Shown: piece by piece, positions 13,594 to 26,726 of the stretch
Numbering within the stretch: position 1 is the stretch's first letter
Layout: every line of letters starts with the position of its first letter
From: Brevipalpus yothersi
Taxonomy: Eukaryota > Arthropoda > Arachnida > Trombidiformes > Tenuipalpidae
Length of the DNA stretch: 64,000 bases
Reading direction: 5' to 3'
Assembly: GCA_003956705.1 (NCBI GenBank)
Contig: QZCP01000039.1
Coordinates: 40,001 to 104,000 of the forward strand
The notes under the pieces: generated by a model
Databases searched by the model: none
What the model was told of the DNA's origin: nothing
The model's input: only the letters and a program-made list of their open reading frames with translations
Program-made: the position numbers and the translations under genes

Positions 13594-16031
13594 ATCAGAG
13601 ATGTCTTTATGCCTTATACAATGGCAACTGTTTCGCATTACACCACACGTGAAACCCTGGTAAGAGTCGACTTATTCTAAATTCCACTTTTTTATTTCTC
13701 TCTTCTATTCCCTTCTATCTCCATCTTTTAGTAACAAAAATTTTTCTCCCTGCTCTTTCTCTCATTTATCGTTCTTATTTCAAGAATCTTTTGTTATCTT
13801 TTGTGCTTCTTGACTGCTTTCCGCAAGGAATAAAGAATTCTGTCCTCCCGCGTTTTGACCACTTTTCATTGGGAAAATCCAATTCTCAGTGAATATAAAT
13901 AGTACACTTGACTTAGAAATTCAATCTTACATGCATGAATTTGAAAACAGCTCCTCCATTTCTTGGTTGAATATCTTTATCCATTCAAAAGTGGAAAAAG
14001 AATATTCTCTCTCTCTCCTCTTTCTTAGATGCAAATTTCCCTAGCAGCATTGCAAGGCTATCACAGCTTTTCTTCTCTCTCATTCCAAAAATGTAGGGCA
14101 ACTTGAATATCGAGCTCAGAACTTATAATGATTTTAACTTTCCTCTCTCTTTCCATAAACACACACAGATCCACACCAGGATGAGCCTCGGAGAGAGTTG
14201 AACAAACGACAGGAAAAGACTTTCAATCTCCACACTCAATTGAATGAACTCAAATCTGACAGATCTAATCTGGATGGAATCTGATAACGTTCAATGGTCA
14301 AGTGAAGTGTGTGTGGTTTCATGCTCGTCACGATAATGCAACACAAACCACGATGATCTCTCTATCTCTTTCTCTCTCTCTTTCTCTTTCTCTTTCACAG
14401 TGATGGTCAATAGAAGATGACACGCAAGACCATTGGAAAATGGACATGATAGAGACATTGGACTTATGGTTACATAGAGAGAGAGAGAGAGAGACCACTT
14501 TTGGAAGGAAAAAAGCACATTTCAAATCAGCTTCATGGTTGTCTGTGAGTGTGTATGTATGTGTTCTTTTCATGACTGATTCTATTCAGATATGAATTCA
14601 TGACAGTTGTATAGTGTGTATGGCTTTCGTGAAACTCATATACAGACATAACAGATATGCATGTACTGGTCAGGATTTGAGCCTTCAAATAGGAATGAGA
14701 GATGTGCACGACTGAGGATGACCAGACAATGGAAATAGAAAATATATATACATACTTCCATGTCAAAATCGAATGACCGATTCAATAGAAAAATTTGGAA
14801 ATACATTATCTCAGAACAATATGAGAAAATATAACCAGAATGAATTCTGTTCGTGTCCACTCAACATGTATTTTCACTACAGACTACCGGTATCTGAACT
14901 ATAGAGAAGGAATATTCGGCACTCTATTTCACACTCACAACACATGGTCTGTCATTGACATGTCATATAATTCTACATTACTATCCACTAGCTATGTGTC
15001 TCGAATGTTTCAATCGATTTCAATCAGAAAAATAAATTATCACTTAGAAATCATGCTTTCATATGCTCCAGTGTGCTGTCGTCAACAGGCAGAATCCATG
15101 AAATTCTCGAACATCCAAGATAAAAGTTTTCCCAAGATACACCAATAGAAGAAAAGAAATGTTCATGTCACTGAACTTGGATCCAATATTGAACAGCAAC
15201 CCAAGTGATTTGAACAATGAATGAAAAACCTTGAAAATATTGTTTAAATCAATTAAGCTTTTTCTGTGTTTGAATGAAATTTTGAACAATATAGTATGGA
15301 TGATGAAGGTCAACAAACTTTAAAGTCATGTACAATACATGATAAGCCTAATAACCCTTTGCTATACTACGTGTACACTTTGAACTTTCAGATATCGCTA
15401 CCATACACATCTGAAGTGAATCAAAATTAAATATATGATTGCAATATTTCACTTTTCTCGCCATTTGAATTGTGTGTATGTGTGCATAGTATACTTGATT
15501 CAATGATGATAGGAATGAATTAAAAATTGCACAAGAAGAATAGAAAGCTAGTAGCAGAATGATTCTTGAAGGCATTCTGTTATCTACCGTAAAACGATTA
15601 GCGGACATTTTATGTGTTAGACATACACACATACACACACATTTCAGAGGACATATAATCGATTTGGAATACTGTTGGAGCGTAAAAAATCAGAAGGTAA
15701 TGGACCACTAAGATAACTGTTGTCATCTGAAGCATTCATCACATAGTTTGCTGGCCTGATGGGTATCCTCTCTTCTTCGTTCAGTTTGTCTTGCAAAATT
15801 TATTATCAAGTGGAAGCTACACCATAGCCAATACCAGTGGAAAGCTATACCAAGCTTTTCCAGAATGGCCACTAATATCGAGTATATGAATATCATGATT
15901 GTGCCATGGTGTCTATATGTCAGATAGACAGTATCATGTGTATAGTATGATATCTTATCCATTTGCTTTTGAAAGCTACACTTTGTGCATCTCTCTTGTG
16001 AGAATGAAAGAATACTGAATCTCTTGACTGA

Positions 16032-16035
16032 TTCT

Positions 16036-16107
<72 letters not shown>

Positions 16108-16114
16108 CTCTCTT
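16032..16114 (+). repeat. (CT)n tract with two CC interruptions, about 83 bp
   Basis: CT dinucleotide run with two single-base interruptions, in CUB intron 4. Confidence 0.95.
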
Positions 16115-16542
16115 GGTATTCTTTGGATTCTTTCATCACCCACTTTCTCATTCTCTTTGGAAGCGTGTGTAATCGCTCATTCACACCAAGATTCTCATTT
16201 ACTCTCGCATTCTTTGCTTTTCTATTTCCTCTTCCTCCATACACACACACACACTTACACTTTCGATATTCTATCTCTCTGTCAGTCTAGTCATTTATTG
16301 AGACGAGGAGCCATCATTATATCAAATTATAAGAGCATAGTTCCATATGAATGTAATGAATAAGTATCATGAGTATTATATCACTGATTTTGTGTGTGCA
16401 TTCATATTGAGTGAATATCTATTTTTGGGATACACTCTCCATGGTTATCATTGCTGTTATTATTATTATTTTGATAAAGTTTGAATTTTTGTACACTAAC
16501 AAGAACGTAATGAAAGTAAAATGCATTAGTGAAGAGCAATAC

Positions 16543-16566
16543 ACATATGTACACATGTACATATGT
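16543..16566. repeat. 24-bp inverted repeat with 11-bp arms
   Basis: The arms ACATATGTACA and TGTACATATGT are exact reverse complements, separated by CA. It lies in CUB intron 4; no function is known. Confidence 0.8.
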
Positions 16567-17296
16567 ATGTGGGAGCATTGAATCGAATATTCTCTCTCTC
16601 TCCACCTCTCTACCTCTCAGCATTTATTCTCGAAGCCCAAAATCCCCAATATTCATGTTTGCGTGTTTATTAATAACGTAGCATTTAGCATTCATGCATA
16701 ATGCATCAATTATCTCCAGTTATTCACGTTCACCATACAGTAATTAATGACTCACTATGTGTATTAGCAACACTTCGTTCTGACGATTAGTTTTATCATA
16801 TTGGTATGAAAAAGAAATGTGATGAAAGTGTCTTCATAACACTAAATGAGTTCTCCAAAATGGGAATATATTTTTGAGTCAACAAATCCGAATAAGGATT
16901 AAGGTTCATGGCCTCAAGTGGAACGGAAATGAAGAAGCTGAGCATCACATACAATCGATTCTATGTAATGCTATTCATTTCCAGCTACTGATAGATTCAT
17001 GATCCTTTCTCTCTCTCTCCTGATTCTAAGAATGATGAGGTCAAGTAACGATAGAATAGAATTTGAGAGGATTATTTTTCCATGACAACAAGATGATCAA
17101 ACTTTTCATTTGCGAGGCTCGATGAAGAGAGTGAATAATAATAGTAATCTTATGAAAATAGTTGAGCATTTTAATGGGATAAAAATGCAAAAAAGTCATG
17201 AAATCACTATTGTTTATCATTATGATGTATGGTAGATGATACTTCATCACAACTATCAACATGATAAAACCTTTACACACAGGCATTTTTGATGAT

Positions 17297-17328
<32 letters not shown>

Positions 17329-18471
17329 GAACTTTTGGAAAAAACTTATCCAACATGATCATAAATCTACACCATACACATACCCCTGTTCAACATGGCT
17401 CAAATTCTTGTCAATATTCTTCTCCAGCTTAAGCCAATTGATGTTGAAAAGAGAGAGGAGAAGAAAGAAAATTTCATTGACTACAAGTTTAAGATCAAAA
17501 TGAACATACATCTTCCACTTTGAAGAAGAATGTTTGTCCATCGTAACAATTATGGACTCTAGATCATGGACCAATATTTGCTCTATCTTCTAATATACAC
17601 ACACAGAATTGAGAGAGAGAGAGAGAGAGAACTCAAGATGATGAAGAGAGGGAAAATGAAATAAGAAAAAAGAAGAAAGCTAAACAAGTGATGGAGTGCA
17701 ATGAGATGAGAAATTTATAGCCGAAACATATCGGGCCTAAAGCATTCATCATGCCCAGAAAATCTGTTCATTGTTTTCTGATCTTATGCTTGTTCGCATA
17801 AATTCCTAACGATGTAGCACACTTGCTTCTTCCTGTTGATCTCACTTCTAACTTGATTCTTTTTTAACAGAATCAAGTATCAAAGGAAGAGGAGTTAGGG
17901 AAACCGAGAAGAATATTCTCTCCCAACCACTTTCCCTCCTATCTAGACTCTAATCTCGTAAAGTATCGATCCAATATTTAGTATTGGCAAAAGGGAGAGA
18001 AGGAGAGAAAATCTTCTTCCTTTCTCAAGTAGCACATTTATTAACCTTCATCAAACACTTTCACTTCCTTTTAACTTGTTATTTCATGGTCCTTATGAGT
18101 CTATCTATAATTTTATCCGATAAAAGAAGAGAAAATATGACAAAGATAGAAATTTTTTCTCTATACTTTTGAAGAAAAATAACTCACTTCTCAATACCTA
18201 ACAACAATAAGTGCACTTAATTCTATCAGTCCAATACATTCCATTAAAAAGTTTCCACAATAAACATCAAAGTCGATAGTATCAGGCAAACAATCGTTCA
18301 ACTATACACAGAACAGTAACACATGGAGAGAGAGAGAAAGTTAAGACCAGCCAGGAGTACAAGCTGTATATATCTCAAATATACGCTTGAAAACATGGAT
18401 TCCTGATGACAGGTCCACAAACCCGAGAGAAAGAGAAAGTGAGTCTCCTCTCTCATCTGATACTGAATCTG

Positions 18472-18472
<1 letters not shown>

Positions 18473-18524
<52 letters not shown>
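18473..18524 (+). repeat. (CT)n tract, about 52 bp
   Basis: CT dinucleotide run in CUB intron 4. Confidence 0.95.
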
Positions 18525-18528
<4 letters not shown>

Positions 18529-19367
18529 TTCTTTTCGTTGGACCCTTCTGGCTGGCATTCTATTTCATGATTCGAATCGATTAGGCTGTTTCATGCCACA
18601 AATAACAAACCCAGTCTCTCTCTCAACCCTCTGTCTCTCTTGTGTCGATGAAAGAGAGAACAAATTCCTCTTATATGCCTTCCTTCGATCCTCATCAGCC
18701 ACACTAAACGCCTTTTTATCCCCTTTCCTAAATCTGATCCCTCTTCCATCGTTTTTCGTGAAAAAGCCCATCTTAACTGTCGCATTCTTCTTACCAAATT
18801 CCAACCGATTGCCTCTCATTTCCGATATCAAACAGTAGCCAGTAGTCACTTGATGGCCATTCTTTTTCCATCTCATATCTCTCTCTCTCCCTTCCTCTTC
18901 CCATTCCTATGTGAATACCTTTCGATTCATACTATGTGTTGACATGTCACAAGTAGAGAGGGCTTCAATTCGCATTCTTCTTCTAGTTTGGCTCTTTTCC
19001 TCTCTTTTTTCGGTCTTTTCAACTGCTATGGCATATCAGATTAATTTTATGCATGAAAGTGTAATATTTCACTGGCTTATTCATCTAATAATGGCTGGAT
19101 GGAAATGAAGGTGGGGAAGAGAGAAGGCGCAAATATTCAATGGATACTAGCTTCTCGGTGTATGTGGATGATGTATGTTGATATTGGAGCGGTAAGAATC
19201 AATAGTCATGCTGATATCAGATTCATCCATCCACTGATATATTTTTGCTTCATTGGATAAGATATCAAAAGGCTGAGAGGCAAGAATTCGGGTCATCCAG
19301 GGGAAGAATGGGGTGCAGGAGGAAGAAAATTTATTGAAAATAATGGAAATCTTTGGGAAGGGCATCA

Positions 19368-19412
<45 letters not shown>

Positions 19413-19882
19413 GTGAAATCAAGAGTGCAACAAATTTCGACATTTTTCGATTGCATGCCTATCACGATAGTGAAAAGCAATGAAAATTTTGGGGGCAAAG
19501 TTATTTTGTTGCTGATTCAAGCGAAGATTTGATCGAGCCTCGGCAAAAGGCAAAAAACGTATGCGTACACATATTCGTGTGATCATTTGCATGCACAATT
19601 GCTGGAAGGCATCTATGGTATTCCAGTTATTTTAGTAGCAGTTGGGAAGGGGGAAAATGATATTGATGCAAGAAATACCGAATGCATTTTTCTTTGGCAA
19701 AATGCAATATTCAATCACGTGGGAAAACGGTAAAATGTTATTCTTACTGTGTGAGTAGTGTATGAAAAATTTTTCAATACACAAGAATATGGGTATGTTC
19801 AAACATAAGGTTTCGCTCTCATGTTGTCATTTTGTTGCTTTTGGAATGAGATCTAGTGTTGTTGACATCTCTCTCTATCTGG

Positions 19883-19920
<38 letters not shown>

Positions 19921-20563
19921 CTTGTTTATGCCTCTCTCTTCTTGGTATGTCTTATGCTTCCATGATTTCTTTTTCATCCTCCAGTATTCACGAAAAGAGA
20001 TGGAAGAAGATGCTTCAGCGTGTCTCGAGATAGATATATACACACATACACAGAGAGAGAGAGAGAGAGAGAGACAGACAAACACTCACATATATATTCA
20101 TGGGAAGATGAGAGTAGCATGGAGGATCAATGATTTTTCAATCAACTCTTCTGTACACTAGAGGATTTATCAAGAGGAGGAGAGGAGGAGGCAGAAGAGA
20201 GTGGAGGAAGAAAATTCAACTGAAAAGAAGGTGGAAAAAATTTCTTTTCTTCTGATACGTTGCTCATCTCAAGCAAGAGTGTGTGAGAAGCTGTATCGTG
20301 AGAAGAAAGTATGGAATTTTTCTGACTGAAAAGTTCTTCAACACATGATGCAACGTCTCGGCGGGAAAGTATGAGCATCTTTCTCAACACTTATTCTCAA
20401 ATGATTAGAATAAATATCCAGGAAATACAATGAGGAAATCACAATTCGATCTACAAAAGTTGATTTCCAATTTTCCAATTGATATTTAAGATACACCATG
20501 GGCTTCCGAAGAGAAGAAGTTCCCACAAGCTGAAAATCTTTCATATCAAATGTGATAAGAAGT

Positions 20564-20597
<34 letters not shown>

Positions 20598-20824
20598 TTA
20601 ATGGAAAAATAAGGGTCATGATAGTGTTTCCATCATTTTGACAACCGATAATGACACTGTATTGCATCTAATGTGCCTGTAATGAGCGAGCATCTTATTT
20701 TGACAATATTTTCTCTTTCTCTCTCTCCATCCTCATCATGATGATCACTTCTATCCCGACACCATCATTTTGGCACTTTGGTCATTGGGTATTACTTTCT
20801 TCTTTTGTCAGAAACATACATCTT

Positions 20825-20827
<3 letters not shown>

Positions 20828-20899
<72 letters not shown>
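20828..20899 (+). repeat. (CT)n tract, about 72 bp
   Basis: Perfect CT dinucleotide run in CUB intron 4, about 530 bases below the end of CUB exon 4. Confidence 0.97.
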
Positions 20900-20902
<3 letters not shown>

Positions 20903-21430
20903 GCCATCATTCTCTATACAAGTAGTTAGCCAAATAGTGGATCGAAGAGTAATGATATCTTTACTCAAAAGGTACACTGGACACAGAGAGAAAGTAGAGA
21001 ATCGAATGGAATCAGGCTACTACCAGAGTACTCAAGGATTGGGTGACTATCACGCAATGGTCAGTAGTAAGAGAAAAAGAGAGAAAGAGAAAAAGGATGA
21101 AGATGCTGAGAGAAATGATGGAGCACCTATGGATGATTAATCAGTTAAGCACCAGGTTGGTTGGAGAGGAAAGGAAAATGAGGATGGAAGATTTAAGGAT
21201 CACAAAGTTAGTCAATGAAGGGATGAATTAATTGGGGAAACCCATAAGGAACTTGTGTATTATAGTGGATGGATGGAAAGAAAAAGTAAGAGGAAGGGAT
21301 TGAAGAGAGAGTACAACGTGGATGGATGGAAAGTTCTGCGCTGATTGAATAATTGGAAATAGAAATAAGAAAATCGAAGAAGATAGAGAGAGATAGAGAG
21401 ATAAAGAGTAATGATTGGCAATATATTTAC

Positions 21431-21645
21431 CTGGCTGATGGATATTTTCGCTCGATAACCTTTTGGTAGTCGATTAGTTTGCCGGATTATGAAGTGGCAT
21501 GTCCGATTGCGAGGATAAAAGCCCGGATAATTGGGTGATTGAAGACGACATCGGCGTGGTGGAAGACAATCATCATACAGTAGATCACATACGGTTCCAG
21601 TAATTCGGCTTGGAGTGGCCAATGAAGAAGATGGTGGGGATGTAT
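21431..21645 (-). CDS. CUB gene exon 4: linker and first half of CUB2
   Basis: Residues 226-297. The acceptor (pyrimidine-rich, ...TTCCATAG) has phase 1 and the exon ends at AGCCAG|GTAAAT, phase 0. A Ser/Pro linker leads to CDLLYDDC and then CUB2, with CRLQSPNYPGFYPRN around residues 258-272 and C275. The S-P-N-Y-P-x-x-Y-P motif is the hallmark of CUB N-terminal strands. The reading frame stays open upstream of the chosen acceptor into a hydrophobic stretch. That could be mistaken for a signal peptide and a separate gene start, but the phase match to exon 3 argues against it. Confidence 0.85.
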
Positions 21646-22087
21646 CTATGGAATTAGACGTGGAGATAGGGATAAAGAGGAACCCATATAATAGTTGTAG
21701 TAGTAAGTGTTGGAAAAGAATAATCAAGTGGTATTAAGAAGTAAAGAGATGGATAAACCACACACGAAAGAAGAGTGAAAAAGTATTTCAACAAGGAGAA
21801 AGTAGATTAATACAGAGAGCAGCTTGTTCATCAAAATCAATAGTCATGGAGAGTGATATAAAAAAAAGACAAAAACATTTGAACAAGCAAACACTGATAG
21901 TATGAATATATATACACGAGTATCATTACTGCTGATGTAATCACATGCATAGACACACACACAAAGAATTACAAATGTCATGGAAGATGGACACAAGTGA
22001 CCGCCCGGAGGACATGATGAGCTACATACATGTATCAACCCAAGAGACCAGCTTCCGCAAGGGTAGAATTGCTGAGCTTATCAAGTT

Positions 22088-22220
22088 TTTGGGTTCAGGT
22101 TGAGATTGGGCTTGTGTTCTGGTTGGTTTGGTAGTTTAGGTTCAAATTTTGGTCTAGGTTTTGGTTTAATTATTGAATAGGGTTTTGGTTGAGATTTAGG
22201 TTCGGATTCGGGTTCGGGTT
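22088..22220 (+). repeat. Degenerate GGTT-rich minisatellite
   Basis: The stretch is built from imperfect units such as GGGTTCAGGTT, TTTAGGTTC, GGTTTTGGTT and GGTTCGGGTTCGGGTT. It has far more G than its surroundings, with several GGG runs and almost no C on this strand. The units resemble, but do not equal, arthropod telomere repeat TTAGG. Confidence 0.65.
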
Positions 22221-22761
22221 GCTACGGAAATGAGCAATGATTATGGATATGAGTATCCCAAGCAGACGGCAAACTAAACGGAATCCTGGTTAAAGTTCAC
22301 TTGATCCTAATTGGCTGTGATTATTATCCTTCCAGAATCTGTCGATCTTCTCGGGGCGGAAAATTGAAACCTTAGGATGGTTGAAGTGTCTTAAAATGGT
22401 ACCACAAATTATTAAATGTTAATTATAAAATTTGACTGATCTATTATTGCATTGATTTTGATCAATAATTGAGTCAATGATGAACAGTTAAGCTAATTGT
22501 GAGAAGTGTCCACCAGAATTGAATGGTCAACAAAACATTTGAGATTATCTCAATCAAACATTGTAAATATCAATGAAAGAGAGGGAGAGGTTGATTTTTT
22601 AGAGAGGACAATTGAATCAATTCGCAAAATCAAGCAGTAAGTGTGTTTAGAGAATTGATGTCCTTCATTGTTTAGAGTATATTTTTCATGTCAAAAATGA
22701 AACAACAGCAACAACATCAAGAAACAAACAATTTTCATGGTTCAAACACCAAAAAGTTCAG

Positions 22762-22771
<10 letters not shown>

Positions 22772-22803
<32 letters not shown>

Positions 22804-22886
22804 GAGAGAAAGAGAGAAAGAGAGAAAGAGAGAAAGAGAGAAAGAGAGAAAGAGAGAAAGAGAGAAAGAGAGAAAGAGAGAAAGAG
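22772..22886 (+). repeat. (GA)n followed by (AAAGAGAG)n
   Basis: A short GA run passes into about ten copies of the octamer AAAGAGAG, a higher-order unit not seen in the other tracts of the window. Confidence 0.92.
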
Positions 22887-23951
22887 AAAACTATAACAAC
22901 TGTAACTCCTCATGTCAGAGCAAATTGATTGGCCATAATGATCAACAATGGTGATCAAAGTTTCAGCTGTTTCAGCTGAAAGTGGTCCATAAGTATGGTG
23001 GCCATTGTCGAAAATAAATTGAACCTAGCAAATAAAAAAAATCCTGGGAAAAGGAATCATCAAGACCCTCTAAATGTACACCTCACTTCAGTACACCATA
23101 AATGCTACAGAAAGTGGAGGAAAACCTTTCGACTGGATTGAAGTAATTTCCACTAAATTTGGAAATCTTTCTTTTATTTCACTTTGATTTTCGACTTTCT
23201 CCTTCGGTCAGGTGATTGACCTTATAGTGAGAAACTTTTTCACTTCCCTTATTTCTCGAAATTTTATCATTTTGAGATGAAAAAAAATTCATTTCAATGA
23301 TCCTTGATCTATGCCCCACATTCCATATCAGTTCCTCAACAGAACTATCATTTGAACTCAACTATTCATTCTTCTTCTTTCACGAAAAGTAACGGTACTT
23401 TTCACTTTCTTCTTTTTGTTTCTCAGATTTTTCAAAAGCTCATTGGACTGGAGGAAACTTTATTTTCTAGCAAGCTATCATCTCTCAGAGGTCATCTAAT
23501 TTGATGAAAATTTGCTCATGCATCAACGGTTGGCCAGTTCTGGTAGTGTACTGGAATGGAATATCATCATGAAGGAGACCACATGAATACAGATTATTTT
23601 ACTGGAATTTGACTCTTATTCTATCATAAATCTGGAAATCTGAAAATTTATCACTTGCTGGGCCCATATAATGTCATCATGAACGAAAAATTATTAGAAT
23701 ACCATTACACATGGGACATAGTATCGAAATTCTTTTCGTTAATCTTATTTGAACACTATCATGCAAGAAAAGTGGTTAACAGACCCATGTGTATACATGC
23801 TTATTCCATAAGAGTGGTCATTCACGAATGTTTGAATCTGGGATTATCGAAACAAGCGAAAATCTATAATGTATCACCATATGTGTTCATGTATCAAAAT
23901 CAGCATGTTCTGACATGATATTTTTCCAAAAGGATCGAATTATTGACTTAC

Positions 23952-24108
23952 TTGGCAAAGTTTGCTGTTTTACGCTTTGAGAGTCCAAAAATCTATAAGT
24001 TAAATAGACATTCAACGGCAAATATTGGGCAAAAAATCCTCTTCCTTCAGGCAGAAATACGCTCAAATATAAGCTATTGGATTCACTGTAGTAAACGGCT
24101 TTTCGACT
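23952..24108 (-). CDS. CUB gene exon 3: C-terminal strands of CUB1
   Basis: A short exon (157 nt, residues 174-225 plus one base). It was found because exon 2 ends just after the FCG motif and the CUB fold still needs its last strands. This frame supplies them: SNSLYLSVFLPEGRGFFAQY matches the usual CUB ending (S-N-x-L-x-l ... G-x-G-F-x-A-x-Y). The donor CCAA|GTAAGT is strong and its phase 1 fits exon 4. The acceptor is AAAAG|AGT at 24110-24109; it has the needed phase 0 but a poor pyrimidine tract, so the 5' border is the least certain part. The CTACAG acceptor nearby has the wrong phase. Confidence 0.7.
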
Positions 24109-25384
24109 CTTTTATCCCACATAGAAGGCACATATACCAAGGGAAATTTCATGTGTGTTAAAGGAATGAAGTCAATATGAAATAGAAGTGAGAAGGAGAA
24201 GAAAAAAAGTAGACACAGAACAAAAATAAATGGAAAGATAGAGAAAAGAAACAAGAAAAGGTGGACCAAATAAATTTCCGGTCATCATGGGGTATGTTGT
24301 TTCCGGTCAAGTGTATATATATATATATATTTATTGAAGTGAAGATAAGAGAACAGTATTGGTTTGTTGTTGTTGATCCAAGTTGAAGTTATCAGTTGCA
24401 TGATAAAGTTGAGAATCCGGTGGATTGTCCAGCACAGTAATGTAATAGTAGTAGTGTTGGCCCAGTAGCATAATAGTTGTGATCATCATGAAAGGTGTCG
24501 AAAAAACAGCACAGCGAGAAAAGAGATAGAAAGAGAATAAGAAAAAATGATGAGACAAGAAAGATCAGGAAAAGAAGTGGAATTGAATCGAATAGAAGAA
24601 AAAAAGTTCTAATGAGAAATAGTTTTTGTATCAAGGATAAATCAGGAAAAAGTCACACGAAAATATTGATGTGGAAAGAAAGGAGAGAAAAATAGTAGTA
24701 GAAAAGGATGAGAAAATAGAAGAAGCAGCATCATCATGAAGATGATGAATGGCTGATAAAGGGTCAGAATAGTAGCACTAAAGAGTGGATGAAATGGAGA
24801 GGAAGCGAATTGGAATTGGAACTGAAAAGACCGGGAAAAGAATATGGGCAAAGTAAAAGAAGAGAGAGAAAGAAAATAAGAAAAGTGTGGCAAATGATGA
24901 AGGATAGAAGAAGAATCTTGATGATTATTATTGCTACTACACCATCATACGGAATAGTATTCCTTCAAGGAATTTTTTCTTGTTCCTCTTTCTTACTTGC
25001 CCTGAACACACACATACACACATGAATGATGTGGACACACACATGGACACTGAGCAAGTTGATGAAGCAAGCATCACTATATGTCCATTTTGACGGTCCT
25101 CAGAGGCTTCCTGAGAAGATTTCTCCATGAAGATTGCCCGCCAAATAGGTTTCATAGGCCAGCCGTAAAAGATATATATTCGTAATTTTAGTGTGTGAAC
25201 TTTTTTGGCCCTCATGAGTTAACTTATACACGAACACACACACATATATATCCATTGGTCATCATCATCATGAATCTTATTCTATCCTCAACAATTTTGA
25301 ATGTCTGAATGTTTAAGCAACTGTGTGGGATTTCATGTGGATGATCATTTTTTTTCCTATGTACACATACTGATTCCAACTCAC
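24109..25384 (-). other. CUB gene intron 2
   Basis: Phase 0 intron of about 1.3 kb with a short (TA)n run at 24312-24331. No coding content is supported. Confidence 0.65.
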
Positions 25385-25562
25385 CATAAATTGTCCACAA
25401 AAATTGCCATATTCATGGGAATATGATGCATTGGCACCGTCAAAATTTGATGGTGAATACAAAGTTGATCGACCCCGGTTACCAGTGGTGGTAGTCAGAA
25501 TATCTGAGTTTACACTGGTTTCTTGAATTTTCACATATCCATATTCACATTTGGGGGTTTTC
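25385..25562 (-). CDS. CUB gene exon 2: second half of CUB1
   Basis: Residues 114-173. It begins after the acceptor CTCCACAG and ends at TTTATG|GTGAGT, phase 0. It carries CEYGYVKIQE, the CUB segment in which a cysteine is followed by the aromatic, strand-forming D/EYV(E/K)I motif. It also carries YGNFCGQFM, the typical FCG near the C-terminal part of a CUB domain. The loop between them (about 30 residues, TTTTGNRGRS region) is longer than in a minimal CUB. Joining to exon 1 gives ...VTG|KTPKCEYG with no frame break. Confidence 0.8.
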
Positions 25563-26726
25563 CTGTGGAGTGAATGTGTGTAATGTAGAACAGATATTGA
25601 ATTCAGAGTAAGATTTCAAAAAAAAAGAAACATCAAGTGAAGCAAAAGAAAAAGTATTGAAAATATCATTTCGATTCACTGGCATTTACATGTATCATGC
25701 ATATATTTATATATTCGCTTGTGGCTACATGTGAAGAGAATAAGGATGTAAAGTTCACTATGTAATCGGTTGGTGAATCGAAAAATTGAACTGGAAAAAT
25801 GAGCAAGAATAGTTCTCATTTAGAACATTTTTTCTATGGCTGAAAAAAGAATTTATTCAATCTGATATTCCTATTCACATACACTTTTTTGCTTGTTGGA
25901 AAAAAGTCTCGAAAACTTTTTACACAACTGTACTCAACGGAAATTCAAGAGAGAACTTTATTCAAATGGTAAGCCATTTAAAACTACAAGATAGATCATC
26001 TCTGATTTTAGGAAGAAAGTTCCATCCGGAAAATACTCTATTCGACCGAAATAATGATACATTATTCATATTTTAACTGGAATAAAGAGTATTGAAGACA
26101 GATCCTGATCATTTTTCTTTGCCCATTTGATTTATTTTCATTAAATACCCAAGAATTAATGGATCTGCATCAGGTGGGTAAAGTAAATTCCATCTACATG
26201 CATTGAATGTTGGTTCCCAGATGATCTTTCCTTAGTTCTAAGATTCCGTTATTCTCTTTTCGAAACAAAATTTCTCTGTTCTACTAGACTATCAACATCT
26301 AGAACATTGGGTATTGAATTCAATTCCAATCCTTTCATCAAATACTTTCGTAAATTACTGTTCTTATTTCATGTTCAATCTCATAAAGTTTCGATTTTCT
26401 ACATCAATACATCAATACAACTCTCTTTCTCTCTCTACTGTTCTATTGAAGTAAACTTTCACCAAAAAAAAATTGCTCCACTCCATCAGTAAAGTTTTAT
26501 CTTATATTTTATGACATTTATTCGACATCCCCTGAACATGAGCCGAAAAAAAAGTAAATATATATTTCAAAATTTGTCAAAATGAAATATATATAACTTT
26601 CCATTTTGACAACTCTTGTATTTTCGATTCCCCTGTAAATGACATTCATATAGCCCAATGTTTTTTTCTTCCCCAAAAATTGAATGGCCAAAAATTTTCC
26701 ATAAAACTTGTCCATTTCACACTTAC
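25563..26726 (-). other. CUB gene intron 1
   Basis: Phase 2 intron of about 1.2 kb inside CUB1. It is AT-rich and nothing else was recognised. Confidence 0.7.

Larger units (their letters stand above)
8099..21430 (-). other. CUB gene intron 4 (13.3 kb)
   Basis: This intron separates the two halves of CUB2 at phase 0. It contains many AG/CT tracts (for example 9373-9414, 13515-13591, 16032-16114, 18473-18524, 20828-20899). No nested gene is supported: the open frames are short, lack recognisable domains and often run through the repeats. Confidence 0.75.
21646..23951 (-). other. CUB gene intron 3 (2.3 kb)
   Basis: Phase 1 intron between CUB1 and the CUB2 linker. It holds a GGTT-rich degenerate minisatellite (about 22088-22220) and an AAAGAGAG octamer repeat (22772-22886). 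Nothing coding was recognised. Confidence 0.7.

Noticed and set aside
13429..13680. Open frames made of Ser-Leu or Arg-Glu repeats (many sites)
   Set aside because: They are read-throughs of CT or GA dinucleotide tracts.
18565..18876. 103-residue minus-strand open frame
   Set aside because: No recognisable similarity or splice signals; overlaps other chance frames on both strands.
21646..21727. Hydrophobic frame upstream of CUB exon 4, considered as a signal peptide and separate gene start
   Set aside because: The CATAG acceptor at 21647-21646 has the exact phase needed by exon 3, giving one continuous CUB protein.
22772..22886. Regular octamer repeat considered as a CRISPR-like array
   Set aside because: No spacers; it is a simple tandem repeat.
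24392..24634. Minus-strand frame ending YCAGQSTGFSTLSC, considered as a CUB piece
   Set aside because: No consistent splice sites, hydrophobic low-complexity start and no CUB strand order.
25130..25205. Minus-strand reading resembling a CUB ending (LAYETYLAGNLHGE)
   Set aside because: No donor before the in-frame stop and the acceptor phase does not match exon 2. The exon at 23952-24108 fits much better.
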